Part shown: positions 17,504 to 27,309 of the stretch, piece by piece
How positions within the stretch are numbered: position 1 is the first letter of the stretch
How the letters are laid out: each line of letters starts with the position of its first letter
Origin: Lewinellaceae bacterium
Lineage (GTDB): Bacteria > Bacteroidota > Bacteroidia > Chitinophagales > Saprospiraceae
DNA: 64,000 bases
Reading direction: 5' to 3'
NCBI GenBank assembly: GCA_020636355.1
Contig: JACJYB010000015.1
Coordinates: 1 to 64,000, forward strand
Position numbers and translations under genes: made by a program
The notes under the pieces: model-generated
The model's database searches: none
What the model was told of the DNA's origin: nothing
The model's input: only the letters and a program-made list of their open reading frames with translations

Positions 17504-19110
17504 TCATGCTTTGTCCGGGACCGGTTTTACCTTTCGGGTCAGCTTAAGCAATCCTTTCGTGGCGGGGATGAGCAGGAAAGAAAGTGCTCCGAATACCAAC
17601 ACATTGAAGAAGATGGTAAATGCCAGTACAAAAGGAGTCTTGATTGAGGTGACCGGCAGGTTTACATACACGATTCCGGGCGAGTGCGGATCGTAATAGT
17701 CGGATTGCGCCAGGATTTTCCCATTGTGATCGATGTAGGCGCTGAGTCCACCGGTTACGGCCTTAAGTACGGAAACACCATTTTCGATGGCCCGGAAAGC
17801 CGCCATATAGGTATGATATGGTGATATGCTCTTCCAATCACCGGTAGGTACTACCAAAAGGTCGGTGTGATGCCTGCTCACCTGGGATACCAGCTCCGGA
17901 AAATCAAGATCGTAACAAATCGCCGGGCTAATAACCCCTGTCTGCGTCGAGATACCCGGAATGATGCCGTCCCCGGGAAAAGAAGGTTCGACGCCCATGA
18001 TCGGCACATTTTAAAATATTCATTCAACAGGCTGCCGTCTGGTCCAAATGTGAGCAGCTTGTTTTCGATAAATGGGCCTCCTGAATCAACTTTATCGGTG
18101 TGGAATACGGCTGTAGAAAAACAGAGGTGATGTTATTTTCCCGGGCAAAATCAGCAGCCAATTGACGATAGCGCTGTTCGTCTTCTTTCATTGCCATGAT
18201 TGCTCCCTCGGGCCAAAGTATCAGCCGGGCCCCTTCCTGACGCATCGTAGCTGACTTTGGAAATAAAGGTTTAGTATGCTATCCAAGGCAGCCCGGGTGT
18301 GTCTGAATTGCGGAGCTGCCGGGGCTTTCAAAAAAGCCGACTGTCCTTTTGGATCTCTGTCAGGATCGGGTCAGAAAACGAAAGGTCCGGCGGTACATTT
18401 ATCTTGTTTCCGGTCGCATCCTCATAAATGGTCTCCAGCACAAAGTTGTTATTTATAACCACTGTGGCTAATCCGGCTTTTTCTTCCGTTGCATCTGGTC
18501 TAAGGTTCTTACGGATAATCCCATAGGCATTCAGCATCAAAAAATGGAAAGGTAAAAGCTGCCGGCACAGCCATTTTTTGCGCCGCACTGGTTCTTCGAA
18601 AAGCACTGCGACAAGACTGGCAAACCAGGAAACCATAAACAATATTCCGTACAGCCCAAACAGGGATGCGCTCAGTGCAAAAGATGTAAAATGGTACTGG
18701 GTATAGGCCAGATTACTCCAGGTGCCCTGCGGACCATGATCAATCATAAAATTAAACAGCGTGTAGAAGACCGGAAAAATAAGGGTGGCAACCGGTGCAG
18801 GAAACCTGGGAAATAACCACCGATGCAGGGCAAAGGGCAATAATCCGGCTAGTGAACCAATGACCATCAGGGATGCCATGAGTGAAAATGGAATAGGCAT
18901 AACATCATTCTGGGCGATTATGCCTCCTACCGCTGTAGCAATCCAGAGCAGCAGAAAATTTTTCCAGCTTTTATGATGGATCAAGAGCATGGAGGCGGAG
19001 AGACTGATCCATAGTGCTACAGCCGTAAAGCCTTTGGGAGAAGTGAATACCGTTGCTAACAGGACAACGAAGGCAGCCAAAATGGATTTGATTATTTCTT
19101 TTGAACGCAT
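17504..19110 (-). pseudogene. Lnt-like membrane carbon-nitrogen hydrolase, interrupted by four single-base losses
   Basis: The repaired product is about 535 residues. The N-terminal half (from MRSKEIIKSIL at 19110) has six or more membrane helices. It is followed by a nitrilase-superfamily domain holding the three catalytic positions: Glu in LILWPEGA, Lys in NEYFK just before VPIMGVEPSFPG, and Cys in ISPAICYDLDFPE. A C-terminal helix closes the protein. This is the layout of apolipoprotein N-acyltransferase, although sequence details differ from classical Lnt and another amide-forming role is possible. The frame breaks at 18330-18335 (A run), 18261-18263, 18096 and 18009-18012 (T run). Adding one base at each restores the frame, for example ILNLYFPKSATMRQEGARL and TPDKVDSGGPFIENKLLTF. 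Confidence 0.85.
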
Positions 19111-19222
19111 GATCGAGCAATTTTGAATTGACTCATCAAAAATGCACGATCGTTCTTCCGAAGTCGTCTGAATACATGAAGTCAAACCCATTAAATTGGT
19201 TCGACTTTCTGCATTATTTAAG

Positions 19223-20332
19223 TCAAACGGTGTTTTTTCTCATCCATTCCGTTGGGGTGGAACCCGTGTATTTCCGGAATGCGGTATTGAAGGAAGATTT
19301 GGAATTAAAGCCACTTTCATACATGAATTCCAGAATCGTTTTTCGCTTATCGGTATTGGTCTTCATCAAATGTTTGGTATACTCAATCCGGTAATCATTA
19401 ATGAGGTCAAAGAAGGACTTGCCCATACCCTGATTGATTATTTCCGACAAGGTCCGGGCGTTAACATGCAATTTCCTGGCCAGGTCATCCAATTTGAGAT
19501 CAGACTCGAGGTAGAGTTTTTCAGCCTCCAGGATCTGTTCGAGCTCCTTCCGCTTAACCAGCATTTCTTCACTCAGTCGGGCATCCTCTCGCGGATCGGG
19601 TTGAATCTGCGCCATGGACTCGAACACCTGGTTGTGGCTGAGTCCCAGGAAGACCCCATAGATGATAAATACCAGCATCATAAACAACAGGCTGATCAAA
19701 AGGATCTTTATACCAACCGAGTCAAAAAACAAAAAGGTAACCTGCATCACCAGGCTGTGTAACATGATAGCCAATATGCCATACAGAATGTATTTGATCC
19801 AGAAGTATTGCCGGTTTTCCAGATTGGAGTATTTGCTTTTTAAATATTGATTATGCCGGTTTACCAGGCGGATCGATGATAACAGATAACCCAGGATCAG
19901 GAACAGGATGATGACAGAGGCGATAGCAGAAAATCCATTTGAATTATTGAGCGCCCTTTCCATGAATTCGGCCGGAGAGGCATTAGAACGGAAATGAGAG
20001 AGGAACAACATCATCACAAAAACCACTAAAAAGGGTACGAAGTGGATCCAGGTCTTCCATTTTTTTTCAGGAAGGTGGTGCACATAGGAAAGCGTATAAA
20101 AGTAAAGCAATGGGCCATAAAGCAAGGGCAACCCTGAAAGCCAATTGGCATAGCGCAAATGATCCTGGTAAAACTGCTGGTAGCTCAGATTTACATCAAT
20201 GACGGAAAGCCCCATACAAATAAAAAACAAACCCAAAAAGACATTCCCCCATTGTACGGCTGAACTGCGGTAGATAAGATAAACGCCCAGTAAAATAAAC
20301 AATGAACTGGCCAGAAAAACGAGGTTCGGCAT
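19223..20332 (-). CDS. Membrane-bound AraC-family transcriptional regulator
   Basis: The 369-residue protein has about seven predicted helices in residues 1-235 (LVFLASSLFILLGVYLIYR, VFLGLFFICMG, FVPFLVVFVMMLFL, ILLISLLFMMLVFIIYG). A cytoplasmic linker follows, then a C-terminal AraC-type double helix-turn-helix (LKLDDLARKLHVNARTLSEIIN, then ILEFMYESGFNSKSSFNTAFRKYTGSTPTEW). Such proteins sense a signal in or at the membrane and act on transcription from there. The gene faces the same way as the downstream broken Lnt-like gene and is about 200 bases downstream of the GH3 gene. No target is evident. Confidence 0.92.
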   Translation of the reverse strand: MPNLVFLASSLFILLGVYLIYRSSAVQWGNVFLGLFFICMGLSVIDVNLSYQQFYQDHLRYANWLSGLPLLYGPLLYFYTLSYVHHLPEKKWKTWIHFVPFLVVFVMMLFLSHFRSNASPAEFMERALNNSNGFSAIASVIILFLILGYLLSSIRLVNRHNQYLKSKYSNLENRQYFWIKYILYGILAIMLHSLVMQVTFLFFDSVGIKILLISLLFMMLVFIIYGVFLGLSHNQVFESMAQIQPDPREDARLSEEMLVKRKELEQILEAEKLYLESDLKLDDLARKLHVNARTLSEIINQGMGKSFFDLINDYRIEYTKHLMKTNTDKRKTILEFMYESGFNSKSSFNTAFRKYTGSTPTEWMRKNTV

Positions 20333-20540
20333 TGGTGATGGAGCTTTACTTTCTTTTAGTAAGATAATTGAATTGCAGGAATATTCCGAAACTGCGCCCT
20401 GGCGGATCTACTGGTCCACAAGAATTCATAATCGCAAAGATTAACCACTAGCTGCATCCAATGGTTGTAGCAGGAATCAAGCACCGAATTGAGCGGATTC
20501 CATTTTGGCGACCGCATGCTTCCGGACCAGATCTAAAGCA

Positions 20541-23225
20541 TCAATGCACAACATTCAACTTACCTCGCAACCGGATATCATACGATGATGAACCAATCAA
20601 AATGCGAAAGGAACCTGGTTCCACAACCCAGTTCATTTCCTCGTCAAGCATCTGGAGCATCTCCGGAGTTATTGTGAACGAAAGATCCCTGGTCTCTCCT
20701 TTTTTGATATGTTCCCGCATAAATCCTTTCAAGGCCAAAACGGGCTGTGAAACAGAAGAAACTTCATCACGGATGTATAACTGGACCACTTCGTCTCCAT
20801 CAAAATCACCTGTGTTGGTCACCTTAAATCGAACGGTGGTAGATTGATCCGGTTTAATTTCTCCTTCACCCATAACCAGATCATGATAATTAAATGTGGT
20901 ATAGCTCAGGCCATATCCAAAAGGAAATAATGGCTTCCCGGTACCATCCAGGTAGTCATCACCCCGTCCGGTTGGCCGGTGATTATAATACAGTGGTAGC
21001 TGACCTTCCCACTCCGGAAAGGTAATAGGAAGATGCCCTCCCGGGTTGTAATCTCCAAAGAGGATGTCCGCTACTGCATCACCTCCTGCTTCTCCGGGAT
21101 ACCAGACATCCAGGATGGCAGGCACTTCATCGATCCAGTTACGCATGGTAACTGCGCTGCCTCCAACCAGAACCACCACGACCGGTTTGCCGGTTGTCGC
21201 TACATCGCGTATGAGTGCTTCCTGGTGACCCGGCAGTGAAAGATAAGAGCGGTCCCGGAACTCACCTTCTTCAATACCGGCGACAATCACCGTCGCATCT
21301 GCATTACGGGCAAGGTCCACCGCGGCGGCATTTTTCGCCTGCCAATTATTGTCAACCCCAACATTCCAGACCAATCGGAACCAGGCATTGCCCGTCGTCT
21401 GAAAGCATTCCACCCGGATGGCATAAGTCCGGTCTTTGTCCAGATGGATTGCGGTCATCCGCGTACGCACTGTTTGCTTTTTCCAGTTATCCAGAATCAA
21501 CTGACCATCCAGATAAAGACGGTATCCGTCGTCTCCGTAAAAGCCTATTTTAAAATCACCCGTCTCCGGTGCAATCAGGTTTCCTTCCCAACGGGCAGCA
21601 TAAAAATCCGGGTTGGTGCTATCCGGATTGGGCGAGAAGAGCGTCCAGCGAAACTCAATATTTGGGTCAATGCGGGTCATGACCGGATGTCCTTCCAGGG
21701 TAATGTTATTAAAATACTGACCGATCAGGCCCGGTACTTTTTTACCGTCTTTTTCATGAAAAAACCGGGAAGCAGGAATAGCTATTTCTTCTATGGCAAA
21801 CCGGCCACAGCCTGGAGCGTAATTCACCTGGCAGGTAGTACCTACCTTATTTTTGATTCCTTCCAGGATACTCACTTTCCGGTTTCCCGGACCAGAATAA
21901 CCACCTAATCTCGCTTCATCCGCATCCACTCCGATCACCGCGATGGAGCGGAGGTTATGGCTTAACGGCAATGCCTGGGCTTCATTTTTCAAAAGGACCG
22001 TACTCGCAAGTGCCGACCGGTAGGCCAGATCGCGATGAGCCGGATTGCCATTCCATGCTTCGGCTTCTGAAGGGTCTACATAAGGGTTCTCAAACAATCC
22101 CATTTTGAACTTTGCACGCAAAACCCGGCGGACCGCTGCATCGATAGCTCCGTGATCGATCAGCCCTTTTTCAAAGGCATCGTAGAAATAAGGGTATTGG
22201 TCGTATGCGGTCTGGAAGATTACATCAAGGCCATTTTCAATCGACTGTTCGGTGGCGTCGGTATAATCCTGGGCCGTGAAAAGAAGCACATTGGAACCTC
22301 CTACCGCATTGGCATCCGAGATCACAAACCCATCGAATCCCCAATCCTCCTTGAGTTGTTTGTTCAGTAGCCAGTCGTAAGCATCACAGGGTCTGCCGTG
22401 CAGGGAATTGTACGAAGTCATCAGAGAGGTGGCGCCAGCTTCGCGGATACTGGCCTTGAACCCAGGAAAATAGATCTCCTGCAAGAGGCGTTCGTCAAAA
22501 TCTATGGGATAGCTATCGCGTCCCCCGGCTCCTACATTGGCAACAAAATGTTTGGGTGTGGTTACGACGCCCATTTGCTCAAAAGGCTTAATAAAAGCAA
22601 CCGCCATCCGGCTCGTCAGGTACGGGTCTTCCCCATAAGTCTCTTCAACGCGTCCCCAGCGGACATCACGGGCAATATTAATAACCGGAGAGAGGATCTG
22701 GCGCACTCCGCGGGTTTTTGTCTCCATAGCGATGGCTCCGGCTACCTGTCGGACCAATAAGGTATCCCAACTGGCGGCAAGCGCTATGGAAGCCGGAAAC
22801 ATGGTAGCTCCCTGGCGAACCAGCCCGTGTAACGCTTCATCAAACGGAATGATCGGTATCCCCAGACGTGTTTCTTCCACGAAATAATGCTGAATGGAAT
22901 TGATCAATTCTGCCGTCTCCCGGGCAGGAGCTCCCGGACGGTATTCCAGAATTTGTTCGGCCCGGCTGGCCGATTTACCCTTCGTAGCGACCTGAAATCC
23001 GAAAATACCATGCGCATATTTTTCCTTACCATCCGATAAATCACCAGGAATCATATAGAGCTGCCAGAATTTGTCTTCAAGCGTCATACGACCAATCAAA
23101 TCATCGATCCGATCCTCAATGGGTATATTCGGATTCTTATACTTTGCTACCGGCTGCTGAGACCGGACGGTGATGGAAAATACCATCAAACCCAATCCAA
23201 CCCAAAATCTGGTTTTTGCTTTCAT
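20541..23225 (-). CDS. Secreted glycoside hydrolase family 3 beta-glucosidase with PA14 domain
   Basis: The 894-residue protein has a signal peptide (cleavage near TVRSQ). The GH3 N-terminal barrel begins at IPIEDRIDDLIGRMTLEDKFWQL and holds the nucleophile Asp in FDGFVISDANAVGG (near 303). The C-terminal GH3 domain is split by a PA14 carbohydrate-binding insert (VPGLIGQYFNNITLEGHPV to GDDGYRLYLDGQLILDNW and WFRLVWNVG). A fibronectin-III-like end follows (VTNTGDFDGDEVVQLYIRDEVSSVSQPVLALKGF). It should remove terminal beta-glucose or xylose from oligosaccharides in the periplasm or outside the cell. A Bacteroidota promoter and a CTCCTGAGGTA leader stand before the start. It is not inside a SusC/SusD locus. 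Confidence 0.95.
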   Translation of the reverse strand: MKAKTRFWVGLGLMVFSITVRSQQPVAKYKNPNIPIEDRIDDLIGRMTLEDKFWQLYMIPGDLSDGKEKYAHGIFGFQVATKGKSASRAEQILEYRPGAPARETAELINSIQHYFVEETRLGIPIIPFDEALHGLVRQGATMFPASIALAASWDTLLVRQVAGAIAMETKTRGVRQILSPVINIARDVRWGRVEETYGEDPYLTSRMAVAFIKPFEQMGVVTTPKHFVANVGAGGRDSYPIDFDERLLQEIYFPGFKASIREAGATSLMTSYNSLHGRPCDAYDWLLNKQLKEDWGFDGFVISDANAVGGSNVLLFTAQDYTDATEQSIENGLDVIFQTAYDQYPYFYDAFEKGLIDHGAIDAAVRRVLRAKFKMGLFENPYVDPSEAEAWNGNPAHRDLAYRSALASTVLLKNEAQALPLSHNLRSIAVIGVDADEARLGGYSGPGNRKVSILEGIKNKVGTTCQVNYAPGCGRFAIEEIAIPASRFFHEKDGKKVPGLIGQYFNNITLEGHPVMTRIDPNIEFRWTLFSPNPDSTNPDFYAARWEGNLIAPETGDFKIGFYGDDGYRLYLDGQLILDNWKKQTVRTRMTAIHLDKDRTYAIRVECFQTTGNAWFRLVWNVGVDNNWQAKNAAAVDLARNADATVIVAGIEEGEFRDRSYLSLPGHQEALIRDVATTGKPVVVVLVGGSAVTMRNWIDEVPAILDVWYPGEAGGDAVADILFGDYNPGGHLPITFPEWEGQLPLYYNHRPTGRGDDYLDGTGKPLFPFGYGLSYTTFNYHDLVMGEGEIKPDQSTTVRFKVTNTGDFDGDEVVQLYIRDEVSSVSQPVLALKGFMREHIKKGETRDLSFTITPEMLQMLDEEMNWVVEPGSFRILIGSSSYDIRLRGKLNVVH

Positions 23226-23262
23226 TACCTCAGGAGTTAAAAATTATTTGATAACAGGGATT

Positions 23263-23293
23263 CAATGATAGCACCTTTCGCCACACTACCAAA
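23263..23293 (-). promoter_or_regulatory. Predicted Bacteroidota promoter of the GH3 gene
   Basis: On the minus strand TTTG (23290-23293) and TATCATTG (23263-23270) are separated by 19 bases. They fit the Bacteroidota primary sigma pattern TTTG-N19..20-TAnnTTTG with one mismatch. Transcription would start about 30 bases before the ATG at 23225. Confidence 0.5.
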
Positions 23294-23339
23294 ACATCGC
23301 TGAGTAAATTGGTGAAAGATTCACTGAGGAATTGATCAA

Positions 23340-24083
23340 TCAGGAGAAAAGCATTTTAACAGTCAGGAGGACAACCATCACAGTATACACCAGCTTAACC
23401 CAGGCATTGCCGATCTTCAAAGCGAGATGAGCACCCAGGTATCCGCCCACCATCATACCCACAAAAAAAATGATTCCTATGGGCCAGTTGACCAATCCAT
23501 GGACAATGAATATGATCAATGCCGTACTGGTAGAAACCAATGCCGGAATTTTCTGAGTAGCGCTGGATTGATTGATGGTAAATCCAAAAAACAACATCAT
23601 AATGTAGAAAATCATGGATCCTGATCCCGCTCCGATAAAACCAGCCCAGATGGCAACCAGGGCATACAAAATATGGCCGGCATTGAGCAATGCTTTCGAT
23701 TTCCGGGAAGGTACGACCCCGAGATTCCGCTGCAATAACACCACCGGCAACAATAAGATCAGTATGATAATGATGATGATCCTGAGCCAACCTTCGTCAA
23801 TCGTAACCAATAACTGGGCGCCGGCAAATGATCCAATGAACGCCAGAATGGACAACCGCAAAACATACGGCCAGACGATCTCCCTGGATCTAAAAAAACG
23901 CACCAAACCTCCGATACTGAGTCCTACCCCTCCGAATTTATGCGTAGCCACCGCTATCTGTGGTGGCAGTCCCAGGAAAATTAAAAAAGGAATGCCGATC
24001 AATCCGGCACCTCCGGCCATGGTACCGACAGAACCCGATACAATTCCAATCAACAACGTGGCTATTTGGCGGCCAAGCTCCAT
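23340..24083 (-). CDS. Sulfite exporter TauE/SafE family membrane protein
   Basis: The 247-residue protein has about eight predicted membrane helices in the duplicated TauE/SafE pattern. Each half opens with a glycine-rich helix: IVSGSVGTMAGGAGLIGIPFLIFLGLPPQIAVATHKFGGVGL, and later WAGFIGAGSGSMIFYIMMLFFGFTINQSSATQKIPALVSTST. Family members export small organic or sulfur anions such as sulfite or sulfoacetate across the inner membrane; the substrate here is unknown. It starts 54 bases after the stop of the DUF5946-like gene on the same strand and may be co-transcribed with it. No sulfonate-degradation gene is adjacent. Confidence 0.92.
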   Translation of the reverse strand: MELGRQIATLLIGIVSGSVGTMAGGAGLIGIPFLIFLGLPPQIAVATHKFGGVGLSIGGLVRFFRSREIVWPYVLRLSILAFIGSFAGAQLLVTIDEGWLRIIIIIILILLLPVVLLQRNLGVVPSRKSKALLNAGHILYALVAIWAGFIGAGSGSMIFYIMMLFFGFTINQSSATQKIPALVSTSTALIIFIVHGLVNWPIGIIFFVGMMVGGYLGAHLALKIGNAWVKLVYTVMVVLLTVKMLFS

Positions 24084-24137
24084 GAATTCCCGCTACGGTT
24101 TGGATCAAATATCCGGAAAAAATACAGGATGCCCGGC

Positions 24138-24554
24138 TCAAACACTTTGCTTTGTCACAAAGTCAGCAACAGCTTTATGGCACGGCAGATAAGCATCCCA
24201 AACCGATTGACACCAATCCCGAATGCCTTTATCCCGTATATTCCCTTCGGGAAGTAACAAGACATCCTCTATGGAAACCGTTCCCCGAAGAACAGGCAGG
24301 GGTAATTGGGGACCAGGCTGCTTATTCCTGGACAACTGCATATGTGCAAGCTGAACCTGCCTACCCGTATAGCCCTTTTCCAGAAACAAATACAAACCTA
24401 CCAGCGCATATAAGATGCTGATTGGCTTGGAAAATTCTGTGGCGATTTGAGCCTGATACGCATCTACGATATGCTGATGGATAAAATATCCTTTATCCGG
24501 ATGCGACAACGTATAGTATGACAATGTGTGAAATGCTTCCTGGCTTGCATCCAT
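24138..24554 (-). CDS. DUF5946-like protein
   Basis: The 138-residue protein shows the features I associate with DUF5946: FHTLSYYTLSHPDKGYFIHQHIVDAYQAQ at the start, a central ILYALVGLYLFLEKGYTGRQVQLAHM helix, then LRGTVSIEDVLLLPEGNIRDKGIRDWCQSVWDAY and a last helix HKAVADFV. Other members often have an N-terminal Cys motif, which is missing here. Family function is unknown; the protein appears cytosolic. It lies upstream of the TauE/SafE gene, 54 bases apart. Confidence 0.65.
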   Translation of the reverse strand: MDASQEAFHTLSYYTLSHPDKGYFIHQHIVDAYQAQIATEFSKPISILYALVGLYLFLEKGYTGRQVQLAHMQLSRNKQPGPQLPLPVLRGTVSIEDVLLLPEGNIRDKGIRDWCQSVWDAYLPCHKAVADFVTKQSV

Positions 24555-24687
24555 TGGGTTAAATCACCGTTTCTACTCCGATAAAAGCAAACATTTTTCT
24601 CTTATTTAACCTCAGGAAACCACAATACCACCTGAAAATTCAGGGAATAAAGTACATCTCGGCACGAGTTGCATTGCCTGCTTTGGA

Positions 24688-26037
24688 TCATCCATAAATA
24701 TTCAAGTCAAGATAGGGATTGCGGTACTTTCCCTCCGGATCATATTTTTTTGCCAATGCAACAAAATCGGGATAGCGGGGATAACGCTTATGCAAGTCCT
24801 CCGGGTTAACTGAAAACAGTTTACCCCAATGGGGTCGCACGCCATAGGGGGCCAGTTCTGCTTCGATCATTGGCAGGAGCGCGCGGACTTCTTTATCGTG
24901 TTGTTTCCAGGTAAAATGAATGGTAACACTATCTTGCTGGTAGCAAGGGCTCATCCAGTTTTCGTCGGCAGCGATGGTACGAATTTCCGAGATGAGCAAT
25001 TCCGGATAAATCTGATCTTTCATTTTCTCCAGGGCAAGGATCGCGTCAACAGCATGCACACGTGGAACATAATATTCGGATTGCAGCTCCTCCCCTCCGC
25101 TGGGCATGAAGCCCATTTTAAAATGCGGCAAACGCAAATACCAAGGGCCTGGTACGCCCATTTGCTCGGTACAGTTTTCAGCCGTCATTTCTACAATCGG
25201 ATGCAAGTTGCGCGTCGCGGCGATAGCCCCATAAAAGTCGTGGCCCAGGTCATCAATCGGGCGATCCATACGCCGCTTTACCCATACCTGACTGACCTTT
25301 TGATCCAGCCAATTGGTGAATAAGCTGACGCTATAGCCACTTCCCATGATCGCATCAAAATGTTCGGCCAGGGCGGTCAATGGCAGTTCCTGGAAGACAT
25401 CCTGGCGCACCTGGTAGGTATCTTCAATATCCAGGGTGACTTTGGTGATAATCCCAAATGCCCCCAAACCAACCACTACTGCGGGGAAATCCGGATGCTG
25501 TCGATCGAGATTCAGGATATCACCCTGAGGGGTCACCAGCTCGATGGAGCGAACCGGCGTGGCCAGGTTACCGAGCTGCATTCCTGATCCGTGCGTTCCG
25601 GTAGCACAAGCGCCGGCTACGGAAATATGTGGTAGCGAAGCGAGGTTATGCAATGCGTAGCCTTTCTTGTCAAGTTCCATGGCAAAATCGCCATAGCGGA
25701 TCCCGGCACCCACCGTAAGAGTCTTCTGTTCTTCATTCAAATCGAGGATCTGGTTCAATAGCACCGTAGAGATCTGATTTTCGGGGCTGTCTGCTATATC
25801 ATTGAAACAATGTCGCGAACCAAGGGCTTTCTGTCGGCCCAGATTTTTAACCATCGTTTGCACGTCCTGTACACTGGATGGAGAACGAAGGTTTTTAGCC
25901 TGGTAGGTGTAGTTGCCGGCCCAGTTCTTCAATGGAACAGGTACTGTTTCCGGTTCTGATTTACAAGCCATGTAGGGTGCAAGCATGCCCCCGGCCAATA
26001 ATACCGAGGAGGTTTGGAGAAATTTTTTGCGCTTCAT
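24688..26037 (-). CDS. FAD-dependent alditol/aldonolactone oxidase-like protein, exported
   Basis: The 449-residue flavoenzyme has an N-terminal export signal, MKRKKFLQTSSVLLAGGMLAPYMAC, that can be read as a lipoprotein signal (lipobox PYMAC). A vanillyl-alcohol-oxidase-type FAD domain follows: SPSSVQDVQTMVKN, the segment KALGSRHCFNDIADS whose His (about 76) matches the covalent FAD site of alditol oxidase, then LASLPHISVAGACATGTHGSG. The C-terminal D-arabinono-lactone-oxidase domain ends in PHWGKLFSVNPEDLHKRYPRYPDFVALAKKYDPEGKYRNPYL. It should oxidise a polyol or sugar lactone with O2, giving H2O2; the actual substrate is unknown. It stands alone, 133 bases before the DUF5946-like gene. Confidence 0.9.
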   Translation of the reverse strand: MKRKKFLQTSSVLLAGGMLAPYMACKSEPETVPVPLKNWAGNYTYQAKNLRSPSSVQDVQTMVKNLGRQKALGSRHCFNDIADSPENQISTVLLNQILDLNEEQKTLTVGAGIRYGDFAMELDKKGYALHNLASLPHISVAGACATGTHGSGMQLGNLATPVRSIELVTPQGDILNLDRQHPDFPAVVVGLGAFGIITKVTLDIEDTYQVRQDVFQELPLTALAEHFDAIMGSGYSVSLFTNWLDQKVSQVWVKRRMDRPIDDLGHDFYGAIAATRNLHPIVEMTAENCTEQMGVPGPWYLRLPHFKMGFMPSGGEELQSEYYVPRVHAVDAILALEKMKDQIYPELLISEIRTIAADENWMSPCYQQDSVTIHFTWKQHDKEVRALLPMIEAELAPYGVRPHWGKLFSVNPEDLHKRYPRYPDFVALAKKYDPEGKYRNPYLDLNIYG

Positions 26038-26082
26038 GGTTTTTCATTATGGAATATTCACCATCTTTTGTTTGCCGGCTTC

Positions 26083-26096
26083 AAGGTTTAAACCTT
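26083..26096. promoter_or_regulatory. 14-base perfect palindrome upstream of the alditol-oxidase-like gene
   Basis: AAGGTTTAAACCTT lies 46 bases before the start codon at 26037 and could be a dimeric regulator site. No -33/-7 promoter pair could be assigned around it, so this is tentative. Confidence 0.3.
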
Positions 26097-26197
26097 AGGA
26101 TGCATAATGGTAAGATAATCAATTCCAGGTGTATTTGACGTGAAGACAGGATGAACTGTCTATTTAAATTCTGCTTGCTCAGAAGCCAGATTGAAGC

Positions 26198-26234
26198 AAA
26201 AAAAAAGCAGGTCATCCAATGAACGACCTGCTTT
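26198..26234 (-). terminator. Rho-independent terminator after the crystallin-like gene
   Basis: On the minus strand a 10-base stem AAAGCAGGTC/GACCTGCTTT with an 11-base loop is followed by a run of nine T. It starts about 20 bases after the stop at 26255. Confidence 0.88.
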
Positions 26235-26254
26235 CAAATTTAGATTTTTATAAA

Positions 26255-27175
26255 TCAATTACAGCGACAGTTATACGATGTAGCATTGGGTCCGCAAATC
26301 ATAATTTCAATGATTTTTTCTCCCGTTCCCAACCCAATAGGCGTAGACAGGGTTGGTCGGCCTGTATAACGATAACATTTTACCGATTTCTTTTGAAATG
26401 GTAATGGTTTATAAATTTTAATCCGCACAGCAAACCCGGAAGGAATATCCAGTGAACGTATTGAAGCAGGAACAGCTGTTAAAGCATTAGCCGTATAAGT
26501 TCCTGGATTTAAAATGGTTGAAACTCCGGTTTGATTTGGGCCGCCATAAAAAGTAACATGCTGAGTTGGATTCTGTGGTGGATTATTATTGGTTTGTGAT
26601 GAATTCGCACAGTTGTTGGCACTTATTTGAACTTCCCGAAAACCCTGCGGCAAATTCACTACGCCGCCACATTTATAGACGTAATCGTTCTGGCCATTTA
26701 CCAGATATTTAAGTTCATAATTGCTTTTTACGTAGATACTCTGGGGATAGCCATTGGGGAAATGGTTGCTCCATCCTGGAGTATTAGATCTAAATGTAGT
26801 ATTTAACGGAATGTACCAGGCAATACCCGTCTGATTTGGGCCGGAATAAAGTACGGCAGGATAAAATTGATTGTGTGCCCGCAAAGTGTATGGTCGTTCA
26901 GTTGATGAATTGGTAATATTGGACACATCTTGCGTTATGTAGCTTGTATTCCCACTAATATTTACTTCAACCTTATAGCCGCCAAAAACCTGGATAGACT
27001 TGGCATTTCGCAATACCGTTTGCCCGATGTTGTACAAGGGCACTGCTTGTCCCTGAAAATTGGGAAGGTCGTACAATATTGCTCCCCGGTAATTCGGATC
27101 AACAATACCGGTGTACGTTTGGGCATGCGTTTGGAAAACCGTAATTATCAATAATCCAATAAAAAGATTTTTCAT
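26255..27175 (-). CDS. Secreted protein with beta/gamma-crystallin-like domains
   Basis: The 306-residue protein has a signal peptide (MKNLFIGLLIITVFQTHAQ). Residues about 30-75 (GAILYDLPNFQGQAVPLYN, then NAKSIQVFGGYKVEVNI) and 205-255 (HVTFYGGPNQTGVSTILNPGTYTANALTAVPASIRSLDIPSGFAVRIKIYK) fit the Greek-key beta/gamma-crystallin pattern of an aromatic strand, a turn, then SIRSLDIPSGF. A middle stretch AVLYSGPNQTGIAWYIPLN looks like a third, worn copy. Such domains often bind calcium and stabilise secreted proteins. A Cys-rich tail (CYRYTG, then ICGPNATSYNCRCN) suggests disulfides. It is followed by a strong terminator and is its own unit. The role is unknown. Confidence 0.65.
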   Translation of the reverse strand: MKNLFIGLLIITVFQTHAQTYTGIVDPNYRGAILYDLPNFQGQAVPLYNIGQTVLRNAKSIQVFGGYKVEVNISGNTSYITQDVSNITNSSTERPYTLRAHNQFYPAVLYSGPNQTGIAWYIPLNTTFRSNTPGWSNHFPNGYPQSIYVKSNYELKYLVNGQNDYVYKCGGVVNLPQGFREVQISANNCANSSQTNNNPPQNPTQHVTFYGGPNQTGVSTILNPGTYTANALTAVPASIRSLDIPSGFAVRIKIYKPLPFQKKSVKCYRYTGRPTLSTPIGLGTGEKIIEIMICGPNATSYNCRCN

Positions 27176-27309
27176 GGTTTCGAATGGTTAAATGAATAAT
27201 TGTATTAACCTTTCAAAGATCCATGAACCGCATTCTGTCTATGCTGTACCTGAGTATAGATCAAATGGGTTGCCATTAAATAATGGTAGTCACCCGGACA
27301 GGGTTGCTC

